From contig NZ_WMEX01000003.1 in the NCBI RefSeq assembly GCF_009856365.1, positions 124,001 to 188,000 on the forward strand: a DNA stretch of 64,000 bases, written 5' to 3'. This stretch comes from Vreelandella halophila. Lineage in GTDB: Bacteria; Pseudomonadota; Gammaproteobacteria; Pseudomonadales; Oleiphilaceae. Positions 7,640 through 15,615 of the stretch are shown here, piece after piece. Position numbers and translations under genes: made by a program. How positions within the stretch are numbered: position 1 is the first letter of the stretch; the number at the start of each line of letters is the position of its first letter. The notes beneath the pieces are model-generated. The model saw nothing but the letters and a program-made list of their open reading frames with translations. It was not told where the DNA came from and made no database searches.

Positions 7640-8034
7640 CAGGCGTCCACGAGATGCTGATTCAGCTTTTCCCGGATATCGTCGGGGATGGCCAATGCAG
7701 TTTCGGTCTCATAATCGAAATGGATCAGAACGGCAACGCCCCGGGCTACCTGAGTGTCACCCTGCCAGGCTTCCTGAACAACATGGAACGAGGAATTGCC
7801 GATTTTCCCGATGCCGGTACGGATCGTCACAGGCGTGCCCCAATAGCTCTGGGCTTTGAGATCAACCTCCAGCCGCGCAATGATCAGCGGCCAGTGCTCA
7901 AAATCCAGCGAGGAGTGGAAAATCCGGAAAACCGGCATCCGCGCCTGCTCGAACCATACCGGAAAGGCGGTGTTGCTGATGTGGCCCAGCGCATCGGTTT
8001 CGTTGAACCGGGGTTCGATTTCATGGTGAAACAT
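7639..8034 (-). CDS. Hot-dog fold acyl-CoA thioesterase (4HBT type)
   Basis: The protein has 131 residues. The active-site signature ETDALGHISNTAFPVWFEQAR has the conserved Asp-x-x-Gly-His and the following Asn, as in YbgC and 4-hydroxybenzoyl-CoA thioesterases. The central beta strands (QSYWGTPVTIRTGIGKIGNSS and ARGVAVLIHFDYET) fit the fold. It hydrolyses acyl-CoA thioesters in the cytoplasm; chain length is not predictable. Its last codon overlaps the cupin start. It is divergent from the TspO gene at 8126. Confidence 0.88.
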   Translation of the reverse strand: MFHHEIEPRFNETDALGHISNTAFPVWFEQARMPVFRIFHSSLDFEHWPLIIARLEVDLKAQSYWGTPVTIRTGIGKIGNSSFHVVQEAWQGDTQVARGVAVLIHFDYETETALAIPDDIREKLNQHLVDA

Positions 8035-8125
8035 CCAGAGTCTCCTTATGGCGGTTGAGCGTCAGAACGCTGACCAGCGTATAGGATTCACAATACCTGT
8101 CCACTACAGAAGCCGGGGATCTTAC

Positions 8126-8623
8126 ATGGCACGTATTTCAACACGTAAACAGCTGGCCGGTCTGGCAGCCTGGATTGCCCTCATGCTGGCGGTGGCGGTC
8201 CTTGGCGCCGTGGCGTCCGTCAACGCCAGCGGGTTCTATCAGTCATTGACCCAGCCCGCCTGGGCACCGCCGGCCGCCTGGTTCGGCCCGGCCTGGACCA
8301 CGCTCTATACCCTGATGGCGGTCGCAGTCTGGCTCGTCTGGCGTCGCTCGGGTTTCCGCGGCGCGCCCAAGGCACTAACGCTTTTCCTGGTCCAACTGGT
8401 CCCCAATGCGCTCTGGAGCTGGCTGTTCTTTGTCTGGCACCTTGGAGCCTGGTCCTTCGCCACTGTTGTGCTGCTCTGGCTGATGATCCTGGCCACCCTG
8501 ATCAGCTTCCTGCGCGCCCACCGACTGGCGGGCCTGATGCTGCTGCCCTACCTGCTCTGGGTCAGCCTGGCGGTGGCTCTGAACTACACCGTCTGGCAGC
8601 TCAACCCGGTGACCCTGGGCTGA
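8126..8623 (+). CDS. TspO/MBR family tryptophan-rich membrane protein
   Basis: The protein has 165 residues with five hydrophobic helices. The TspO signature is clear: LTQPAWAPPAAWFGPAWTTLYTLMAVAVWLVW, then VQLVPNALWSWLFFVWHLGAWSF and LLPYLLWVSLAVALNYTVWQLN. Family members bind tetrapyrroles, and in bacteria several respond to light, oxygen or osmotic stress. The ATG at 8126 is preferred because the upstream 26 codons, although open, lack TspO similarity. It is apparently monocistronic, with the exporter gene 84 bp downstream. Confidence 0.9.
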   Translation: MARISTRKQLAGLAAWIALMLAVAVLGAVASVNASGFYQSLTQPAWAPPAAWFGPAWTTLYTLMAVAVWLVWRRSGFRGAPKALTLFLVQLVPNALWSWLFFVWHLGAWSFATVVLLWLMILATLISFLRAHRLAGLMLLPYLLWVSLAVALNYTVWQLNPVTLG

Positions 8624-8707
8624 CGTCCGTACCTCTACTAATTAGCTCCCTAAGCACTGCTTTCTTACCAGTGCTAGAATGGCCGTTTTGATCCGGAGAC
8701 CCTTTGC

Positions 8708-9901
8708 ATGCCACAGATGCAGCTGGCCATTCTGCTGGGGATGACCGTAGCCCTGGGCCCCCTGGCACTGGATGCCTACCTGCCCGCGTTTCCAACCATC
8801 GCGCGGGAGTTCGGCACTGAGAATGCGGACGTGGGACTCACCCTGAGCGCCTACGTTGCGACTCTCGGGCTGGCCCAGCTGGTCGGCGGCCCTCTCTCAG
8901 ATCGGTATGGCCGGCAGCGCATCCTGTTCAGTGGGTTGGCGTTATTCGCAGGCTCAGCCCTGATGGTTGCCCAGGCCGGCTCCCTGACGGAAATGCTCGC
9001 CTGGCGCGCCAGCCAGGGCATCGGGGGCGCGCTCTGCGCCGTCTCCGTACCAGCACTGGTGCGGGACCAGGCGGAGGGCGCGGATTCAGCGAGGCTGTTC
9101 GGGCTCATTGGGCTCATCATGTTCATTGCGCCGGCGGCGGCGCCGTCCCTTGGAACCCTGCTTCTGACGCTCAGCGGCTGGCAAACCATCTTCGTCATGC
9201 TCGCGGGCTATGCAGCGCTGCTTGCACTGCTGCTGCACTTTGCGCTGTTCCGGCGGCTCACGCCCAGGCAACGCGATCGTACGCCCGTGCATACACTGGT
9301 CACCAACTACCTGCTGGTACTCAGGCATCCTGCCACCATGCGCTTCGTCGCGCTCCAGGCCCTGGCTTTCAGCGCTATGCTGGTGTTCATCACCAACGCC
9401 TCCTTCATCTACCAGGAATGGTTCGGCCTCTCCAACACTCTCTTTTCGGCGCTCTTCGCCGCCAACATAGGGGCCATGGCCGTCTTCAGCCTGGTCAATC
9501 GACGGCTGCTGCTGCACTTCCAGGGGGTCCTCCTGTTGCGGGTCTATGTGTTCATCCAGGCCACAGCTATCGCACTCCTGGTGGCCTGTGCCCTGGCCGG
9601 TGCCCCCTACTGGGCGGTGGCCGCCTGCATCATTGTGGCCACGGGCTGCATGGGAGCCCTGGTTCCCAACAACATGGCGAATGCACTGGAATTCTTCCCG
9701 CGGCTGGGCGGCACCGCCTCGGCAATGCTGGGCGCCTCCCAGTTCACCATTGCGGGTCTCATCAGTGCGGGTTCAGCCGCCATCAGCGGCGGCTCACTGG
9801 TGCCGATCGTGCTGGTCATGGCAGCCTGTTCAACGGGCTGTGTCCTGCTGGCAGCCGGGGCCCCGGCTGCGGTCAAACGCGCAAAGGAGATGGCGGTATG
9901 A
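8708..9901 (+). CDS. MFS multidrug exporter, Bcr/CflA type
   Basis: The protein has 397 residues with twelve predicted transmembrane segments. Helix 1 contains [14 protein letters not shown], the hallmark of the Bcr/CflA drug:proton antiporters. The loop 2-3 motif is [14 protein letters not shown] and the helix 4 motif R-ASQGIGGA. It is an inner-membrane exporter; bicyclomycin, chloramphenicol or sulfonamide-type substrates are known for relatives. A TGCTAGAAT at 8672-8680, which looks like an extended -10, lies upstream. The hairpin AGCACTG/CAGTGCT just before it may end the tspO transcript. The last codons overlap the next gene (ATGA). Confidence 0.9.
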   Translation: MPQMQLAILLGMTVALGPLALDAYLPAFPTIAREFGTENADVGLTLSAYVATLGLAQLVGGPLSDRYGRQRILFSGLALFAGSALMVAQAGSLTEMLAWRASQGIGGALCAVSVPALVRDQAEGADSARLFGLIGLIMFIAPAAAPSLGTLLLTLSGWQTIFVMLAGYAALLALLLHFALFRRLTPRQRDRTPVHTLVTNYLLVLRHPATMRFVALQALAFSAMLVFITNASFIYQEWFGLSNTLFSALFAANIGAMAVFSLVNRRLLLHFQGVLLLRVYVFIQATAIALLVACALAGAPYWAVAACIIVATGCMGALVPNNMANALEFFPRLGGTASAMLGASQFTIAGLISAGSAAISGGSLVPIVLVMAACSTGCVLLAAGAPAAVKRAKEMAV

Positions 9902-10347
9902 CGATCTGGGTGGATGCCGACGCCTGCCCCGTGCCCATACGGGAGATTCTCTACCGGGCGGTGAAGCGGACCGGCATGCGGCTGGTCCTGGTGGCCAACC
10001 AACCGATTCCTGCTCCTTCACTGCCCAGCATCGAACACATGCAGGTGCGCTCCGGCTATGACGAAGCGGATAATGAGATCGTGCGTCTTATCGAATCCGG
10101 CGACCTGTTGATCACCGCCGACATCCCGCTGGCTGCAGAGGCCATGGAGAAGGGCGCAACCGCCCTGACCCCCCGCGGCGAGCTCTACACCCGTGACAGC
10201 ATCCGCAGCCGCCTGAACATGCGCGACTTCATGGACACCATGCGCGCCAGCGGCATCCAGAGCGGTGGCCCGCCCCCACTTGGTCAGCGTGAGAAGCAGG
10301 CCTTCGGCAACCAGCTGGACCGCTGGCTGCAACAACAGAAGACATAA
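9898..10347 (+). CDS. YaiI/YqxD family (DUF188, UPF0178) protein
   Basis: The protein has 149 residues. [21 protein letters not shown] and [19 protein letters not shown], followed by [13 protein letters not shown], match the DUF188 pattern. The conserved acidic residues resemble those of PIN-like nuclease folds, but no activity is established. The start overlaps the exporter stop codon (ATGA), so translation is coupled. It converges with the acs gene. Confidence 0.88.
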   Translation: MTIWVDADACPVPIREILYRAVKRTGMRLVLVANQPIPAPSLPSIEHMQVRSGYDEADNEIVRLIESGDLLITADIPLAAEAMEKGATALTPRGELYTRDSIRSRLNMRDFMDTMRASGIQSGGPPPLGQREKQAFGNQLDRWLQQQKT

Positions 10348-10350
10348 CCC

Positions 10351-10452
10351 TCAGAGGCCGTCCAGCCAACGCTGGAAAACATCCATGGCAAGGGGCTCCA
10401 GCTGCGGCAGGTACTGCACTGCATTCAGCGGAAAGCCCGGTACTCCATGAGC
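10351..10452 (-). other. Coding-like open stretch downstream of acs, possible gene remnant
   Basis: On the minus strand, in a different frame from acs, 33 codons end at the TGA at 10351-10353. They read like natural protein ([18 protein letters not shown], then MDVFQRWLDGL). They use the codons preferred here (CTG, CAG, GAG, GCC). No upstream start codon is available, because a TGA at 10453-10455 closes the frame. It overlaps the 3' end of acs by 28 bp. It could be the eroded C-terminus of a lost gene or chance. Confidence 0.25.
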
Positions 10453-12368
10453 TCATCCACCACGCCCGGGTCAGCCAGAGTCGATGTATCGCCCAGATTG
10501 TCCGTCTCGTTGGAGGCGATCTTGCGCAGAATACGGCGCATGATCTTACCCGAGCGGGTCTTGGGCAGCCCCGGCGCCCACTGGATCACATCCGGCGTGG
10601 CAATGGGGCCGATCCGCTGGCGCACCCACTGCACCAGCTCATCACGCAGCGCATCCGTGGGTTCCTCCCCCTTCATGAGCGTGACGTAAACGTAGATCCC
10701 CTCACCCTTGACGTCATGCGGATACCCCACAACCGCCGCCTCGGCCACCTTGTCATGGGCCACCAGAGCACTCTCCACTTCCGCGGTACCCAGCCGGTGG
10801 CCGGAGACATTGAGCACGTCATCGACACGGCCAGTGATCCAGTAGTCGCCATCCTCGTCGCGCTTGGCGCCGTCACCGGTGAAGTAAACGCCGTCATAGG
10901 TGCTGAAGTAGGTCTTGATGAAGCGTTCATGGTCCCCGAAGATGGTGCGCATCTGGGCGGGCCAGCTGTCCTTGATGACCAGATTGCCGCCTGTGGCGCC
11001 CTCCAGTTCATTACCCTCGCTGTCGAAGAGCGCGGGCTGAACCCCGAAGAAGGGACGGGTGGCCGAACCGGGCTTGAGTTCCATCGCCCCGGGCAATGGC
11101 CCGATCATCACCCCACCGGTCTCGGTCTGCCACCAGGTGTCCACGATCGGTGCCTGCTCGTTACCGATCACCCGGTAGAACCATTCCCAGGCCTGGGGGT
11201 TGATGGGCTCACCGGCGGTTCCCAGCAGTCTCAGGCTGGCCCGGGAGGTTCCATCCATCACATGATCACCGCCCGCCATGAGCGCACGGATGCCCGTGGG
11301 GGCGGTATAGAGCGTCGCCACCTGGTGTTTGTCGACGATCCGCCCGAGACGGGATTCATCCGGGTAGGTGGGGATACCCTCATAAAGCAGGGTCGTGGCG
11401 CCGTTCGCCAGTGGGCCGTACAGCGTGTAACTGTGCCCGGTGATCCAGCCCACGTCGGCGGTGCACCAGAACACATCCCCCGGGCGGTAGTCGAACACGT
11501 ACTCGTGGGTGATGCTGGTGTAGACCATGTAGCCCCCGGTGGTGTGGAGCACCCCCTTGGGGGCCCCGGTTGAACCGGAGGTGTAGAGCATGAACAGCGG
11601 ATCCTCGGCGTTCATCTCCTCGGGCTCACACCAGGGCTCCGCCTCTTCCATAAGGCCGTTGAAATCCACATCACGGCTGTCATGCCACTGCATGGCCCCA
11701 CCGGTATAACCCAGCACGACGACGCGTTCGACCACATTGGCCGCCGGCTCCTCCAGCGCCTGGTCCACATTGCTCTTGAGGGGAATGCGCCTGCCACCCC
11801 GAACGCCCTCGTCCGCGGTGATCACGAAGCGGGAGCCACCGTTGCCGATGCGTGCCGCGAGCGCCTCGGGAGAAAAACCCGCGAAAACCACCGAATGGAT
11901 GGCGCCGATGCGGGCGCAGGCCAGCATGGCCACAGCGGTTTCCACGATCATGGGCATGTAGAGGGTCACCACGTCCCCTTTTTTCACGCCCAGGCCTTTC
12001 AGGGCATTGGCAAAGCGGCAGGTCTTTTCGTGCAGTTCGCGGTAGCTCACATAACGGGAGACATCGGGCTCGTCCCCCTCGAAGATGATCGCCGTCTGAT
12101 CGCCTTTGTCCGCCAGATGGCGGTCCAGGCAGTTGACCGAGGCGTTGAGGGTGCCGTCCTCAAACCAGCGGATACTGAGGTTATTGCGGTCAAAACTGGT
12201 GTTCTTGACTTTCGTGTAGGGGCGCATCCAGTCGATGCGCTTACCATGCCTGCCCCAGAAACCATCAGGATCCTCAATGGATTCCCGGTACATGGCTTCG
12301 TACTGCTCCCTGTTGATATGGGCGTTCTTCATGGAATCACTGATGGGATAGACACTGTCCGCAGCCAT
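10425..12368 (-). CDS. acs: Acetyl-CoA synthetase (AMP-forming)
   Basis: The protein has 647 residues, normal for Acs. It converts acetate, ATP and CoA to acetyl-CoA via acetyl-AMP. Visible motifs are the phosphate loop [20 protein letters not shown], the acetate-pocket segment [10 protein letters not shown] and the hinge region [20 protein letters not shown]. The C-terminal [16 protein letters not shown] carries the lysine that is acetylated by protein acetyltransferases in other bacteria. The ATG at 12368 has AAGGAG 8 bases upstream. The next gene upstream on the same strand is the fatty acyl-CoA reductase, with a hairpin in between, so the two may be separately transcribed. Confidence 0.96.
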   Translation of the reverse strand: MAADSVYPISDSMKNAHINREQYEAMYRESIEDPDGFWGRHGKRIDWMRPYTKVKNTSFDRNNLSIRWFEDGTLNASVNCLDRHLADKGDQTAIIFEGDEPDVSRYVSYRELHEKTCRFANALKGLGVKKGDVVTLYMPMIVETAVAMLACARIGAIHSVVFAGFSPEALAARIGNGGSRFVITADEGVRGGRRIPLKSNVDQALEEPAANVVERVVVLGYTGGAMQWHDSRDVDFNGLMEEAEPWCEPEEMNAEDPLFMLYTSGSTGAPKGVLHTTGGYMVYTSITHEYVFDYRPGDVFWCTADVGWITGHSYTLYGPLANGATTLLYEGIPTYPDESRLGRIVDKHQVATLYTAPTGIRALMAGGDHVMDGTSRASLRLLGTAGEPINPQAWEWFYRVIGNEQAPIVDTWWQTETGGVMIGPLPGAMELKPGSATRPFFGVQPALFDSEGNELEGATGGNLVIKDSWPAQMRTIFGDHERFIKTYFSTYDGVYFTGDGAKRDEDGDYWITGRVDDVLNVSGHRLGTAEVESALVAHDKVAEAAVVGYPHDVKGEGIYVYVTLMKGEEPTDALRDELVQWVRQRIGPIATPDVIQWAPGLPKTRSGKIMRRILRKIASNETDNLGDTSTLADPGVVDELMEYRAFR

Positions 12369-12411
12369 GGCGGTTCTCCTTCGGTGGGGGATACCATGAC
12401 TGTATGACAGC

Positions 12412-12440
12412 TGAACGGCGCTTGCCACCAGCGCCGTTCA
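12412..12440 (-). terminator. Hairpin between the fatty acyl-CoA reductase and acs
   Basis: Perfect 11-bp arms (12412-12422 and 12430-12440; TGAACGGCGCT/AGCGCCGTTCA) with a 7-base loop begin one base after the reductase stop codon on the minus strand. No T-tract follows, so it may be a weak terminator or an mRNA 3'-end stabiliser. Confidence 0.5.
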
Positions 12441-12441
12441 A

Positions 12442-13980
12442 TCAGGCAACGCGCCGGCGGTTGCGGCGCTGTTTCATCCGGTAGAGTTTGCGTTCCTTCA
12501 GGGCATACCCGTTAAGGCCGGCCAGGTGCACACTGCGGATATAGCGGCGCCAGTTGATACGCCGCGCATCCACGGGAAAGAGGCGGCGGTCCTCATCCCC
12601 CATCCGCTGCGCCATCTCCAGCAGCCGGTCATTATGGAAGGTGTAGTCCGGGCAGGAATAGAAACCGAAAGTTGTAGCCAGTTTCATGGTCGTCTGGAAA
12701 TGCTCTACCGTTTTCAGCTCGGCATCACGACCCAGCCACTGAAGCCCCCGGCGGACCGCATTGACCGGAATACCGGCACCCCAGCTGACGGTATTGAACA
12801 GGCGCCGGTTCACAGCCAGGAAAGGCAGCTTCGGTTTCTGGTAGAACAGGTGGTCATAGGCCTGATGGTTTTCCCTGGCTTCCGTCATGACATGGTTGAT
12901 GAACTCATCCAGCCGCAGCGGGTTGGATGAGCCACTGCAGCACTGGTAGATGCGCTGCCGACCCGGCGATTGCAACTGTTCCGCCAGCGAGAGGATGATG
13001 CCATTGGCCACGAGATCCGCCGGGATGACGTCGATCACGCCCCGCCGGCGCCCGGGGAAGAACATGACGTTGCCCCGGGCATAGGCCATGATGACGGCAT
13101 CCGCCACCTTCACACCCTCGACCCAGCCGGGTACCGGTTCCTCCAGTGTGCTCTCAACAATCGAGGGGCGCAGAATGGTTACCGAGCCACCACGCAGGTT
13201 GCGGGCCAGGAGTTGCTCGCCGATCCACTTGGTCAGGGTATAGGTGTCGTTCCAACCAAGACGGTTGGCCTCCCGGATCCCGAGATTGACCAGTTCCTCC
13301 TGGAGTTTCTGCCCGCTGTAGCGGCTGCGCAGATCCGCAATACGATCCTGGAGGGTGACGATCAGATCCTCGACACGGCAGGTCCCGTCCGGGTCCCGGG
13401 TGATCCCCCGACCGGCGGGTGTGACCAGCTCCTCGTGGCGGTGGCCACGGTTGTAGCCGTTCACGTAGCAGGTGGAAACCTGCACCAGTGGTATGTCCCC
13501 GGCCTCCTGCACAAACTCGGTGACATTACGCAGGCTCAGCGCGTTGATCGCCAGGGCCTGGTCCAGCGGCTCACGGAAGTCCACGCTCGCAGCCACATTG
13601 ATGACACCGTCGGTTTCCGCCGCCAGTTCCTGGAAGCGGGCGCGGGTCATGCCAAAGCAGGGTTCCGTAATCTCGCCGGTCACGCACTGGATCCGGCTGT
13701 CCAGAAAGGTATCCAGCCGCTCCGGCTCGTCCACACGCAGCCGGTCAAAGACGGAGGCGGTCGCCACTTCGTTTGCAAACCGTTCGCTGGCGGTGCCATG
13801 ACGCCGATTGCCGCGTATCAGCAGCGTTATGCCACCGATGTCCGGCACCGCACGGATCAGTTTCTCCAGCACCACCTTGCCGACGAACCCCGTCACACCC
13901 GTGATCAGTACCCGTTTGCCCTGGAGTTCACCGAGCACACTGGACTCACTGGCTGCGGCATTGGCCTGTTCCGATTCCAT
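12442..13980 (-). CDS. Fatty acyl-CoA reductase, alcohol-forming (Marinobacter wax-ester type)
   Basis: The protein has 512 residues, the length of the short alcohol-forming reductases of Marinobacter. The NADPH-binding Rossmann motif is ITGVTGFVGKVVLEK near residue 26. The short-chain-dehydrogenase catalytic pair is YTLTK near residue 240. Further family stretches are VQVSTCYVNG, RPSIVESTLEEPVPGW, GVIDVIPADLVAN, RIYQCCSGSSNP, and the C-terminal DRRLFPVDARRINWRRYI with ALKERKLY. The family reduces long-chain acyl-CoA or acyl-ACP to fatty alcohol through a bound aldehyde, the first committed step towards wax esters. A wax synthase is not in the window. The start at 13980 follows GGGAGGTGACC. 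The C-terminus is strongly basic (RMKQRRNRRRVA). Confidence 0.93.
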   Translation of the reverse strand: MESEQANAAASESSVLGELQGKRVLITGVTGFVGKVVLEKLIRAVPDIGGITLLIRGNRRHGTASERFANEVATASVFDRLRVDEPERLDTFLDSRIQCVTGEITEPCFGMTRARFQELAAETDGVINVAASVDFREPLDQALAINALSLRNVTEFVQEAGDIPLVQVSTCYVNGYNRGHRHEELVTPAGRGITRDPDGTCRVEDLIVTLQDRIADLRSRYSGQKLQEELVNLGIREANRLGWNDTYTLTKWIGEQLLARNLRGGSVTILRPSIVESTLEEPVPGWVEGVKVADAVIMAYARGNVMFFPGRRRGVIDVIPADLVANGIILSLAEQLQSPGRQRIYQCCSGSSNPLRLDEFINHVMTEARENHQAYDHLFYQKPKLPFLAVNRRLFNTVSWGAGIPVNAVRRGLQWLGRDAELKTVEHFQTTMKLATTFGFYSCPDYTFHNDRLLEMAQRMGDEDRRLFPVDARRINWRRYIRSVHLAGLNGYALKERKLYRMKQRRNRRRVA

Positions 13981-14096
13981 GGTCACCTCCCTGAAAGTGA
14001 GTCTCGGGGTTGCGGTCAAGACCTGAGTGTAACATTGAGCAGGATCTGATCACCCCCTGAAACGTGATCGCTTTCCCGCAATCAGTAAAGGGATGG

Positions 14097-15329
14097 TTAC
14101 CCCGGACCAGAGTCTTCCGTAGCCGGCTCTCCCGAGGCGTCCGCCCCGGCGCCCAGCGCCCTGCCCTCCTCCGGCCGCAGCCCCTCTGGCGGAGCCACAA
14201 CCCGCGCCAGCTGCCGGAAATGTTCGGAGGCGGCCCGCCGCACCGTGACCGGAGCTTCTTCCCAGTTCATCGCCGCCAGGCCCGTCTGGAGCGCTTCCAC
14301 CGCATCCTCGTCCACGGACTCCCCGAGGGTCTCGAGTATCCCGGTAATCAGACGGTACCGGCTCAGCGGATCGCCCTGGGAACGGTGCAAGCGCTCACCC
14401 AGTGAGGCAAGCCATTCACGGTTACTGCCAGTCGCCACCGCCTTCTGTGGCTGCTGTTCACTGCGCTGCTGGTGGCGCCGGCGGACCAGCCGTCCCCAAT
14501 ACCGGGCAAACCCATTGGCCGGCGCGACGCCCTGGGAGCAGCGCACCGCCAGCATGTCGGCCAGAGTCCAGAACTGGCGGCAGGAAGGGTCACTGTCATC
14601 CATCATCGCGACGGGACGCTGGGTGCTGATGGACTGGGCTATGGTCTCGTCCCGCCAGATGGCGCCCAGATAGTGCAGCTGGACGCCGATATACCGGGAG
14701 ACAGCGGTCGAAAAACGGCGGTAGACGGTCTGTGCCTCGGTAGCTCCGCGTGCCATGTTGACGATGACACTGGGTGTGCGCCGGTATCCCTTGCGGTGAA
14801 GCACCTTGACCAGGGAGAACGCATCGGTGAGAGACGTCGGATCCGGCGTGATCACAAGCGCCGCCAGATGGGAGGCGGCGACCATGTGCAGCGCGGGAGT
14901 GCTCAGGCCAGCAGCGGTATCGATGATGACACGGTCATAGCCCTGCTCAAGCGTCCTGAGCTGCGCCAGGAAATCTTCGCGCCGTGCGCTGTCCAGCTCC
15001 AGGCACCCCGGCACCCCGGATGCTCCTGGCAGCAGATCCAGATTCTCGGTGACCGGTAGCAGCACCTCATCCAGGGTCCGCTCCCCCAGCACCACGTGCT
15101 CCAGCGTCATGCCGGGATAGACCCCCAGCATCACGTTCACGTTGGCGAGTTCCACATCGCCGTCCAGAAGCAGCGTACGATAGCCCTGGCGCGCCAGGAC
15201 CAGAGCCAGGTTGAGAGCCACCTGGGTCTTGCCCACACCACCCTTGCCCCCGGTGATCGCGAGGGTGAGCGGGACCCGGGAACCGGATTCCGGGCGGTCA
15301 ACTGCGCTGGAGCTGTTGTTATGATTCAT
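14097..15329 (-). CDS. MinD/ParA-family ATPase, FleN/FlhG-like, with C-terminal extension
   Basis: The protein has 410 residues. The deviant Walker A motif GGKGGVGKTQVALNLA carries the signature lysine of MinD/ParA proteins. Walker A' reads LLLDGDVELANVNVMLG and the Walker B-like strand VIIDTAAGLS, both close to FleN/FlhG. About 130 residues follow the ATPase core. They include a basic stretch (RLVRRRHQQR) and a Pro/Gly/Glu-rich acidic tail, longer than typical FleN (about 280 residues). No flagellar genes are nearby, so this appears to be an orphan. It lies 116 bp upstream of the fatty acyl-CoA reductase on the same strand. A role in positioning a membrane or lipid cargo is possible but unproven. 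Confidence 0.82.
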   Translation of the reverse strand: MNHNNSSSAVDRPESGSRVPLTLAITGGKGGVGKTQVALNLALVLARQGYRTLLLDGDVELANVNVMLGVYPGMTLEHVVLGERTLDEVLLPVTENLDLLPGASGVPGCLELDSARREDFLAQLRTLEQGYDRVIIDTAAGLSTPALHMVAASHLAALVITPDPTSLTDAFSLVKVLHRKGYRRTPSVIVNMARGATEAQTVYRRFSTAVSRYIGVQLHYLGAIWRDETIAQSISTQRPVAMMDDSDPSCRQFWTLADMLAVRCSQGVAPANGFARYWGRLVRRRHQQRSEQQPQKAVATGSNREWLASLGERLHRSQGDPLSRYRLITGILETLGESVDEDAVEALQTGLAAMNWEEAPVTVRRAASEHFRQLARVVAPPEGLRPEEGRALGAGADASGEPATEDSGPG

Positions 15330-15615
15330 TCCGACACCGCAGATACTGCCAACCGCATCGGATCATTGTACGCCGGCTGACCAGTCCGGGACAGTCCCGC
15401 CCCGCACTGAAGCAGGGGCACAACCAGACTGTTCGGCGTATTTGTTGGAGTGCATGCTGAACTGACAGCTACAAATCTTTCATTTCCCGGACAAATGGAT
15501 TAGGCTTCCTAGCATAAAAAGTGAGACCGGGTTCAAAGTTTCGGAGAGGCAGGGCGCACAATCGTCCATCACCGGCTAGACTTGAACCCTGAATCCGATC
15601 GGGCCGTCTTCCGTC

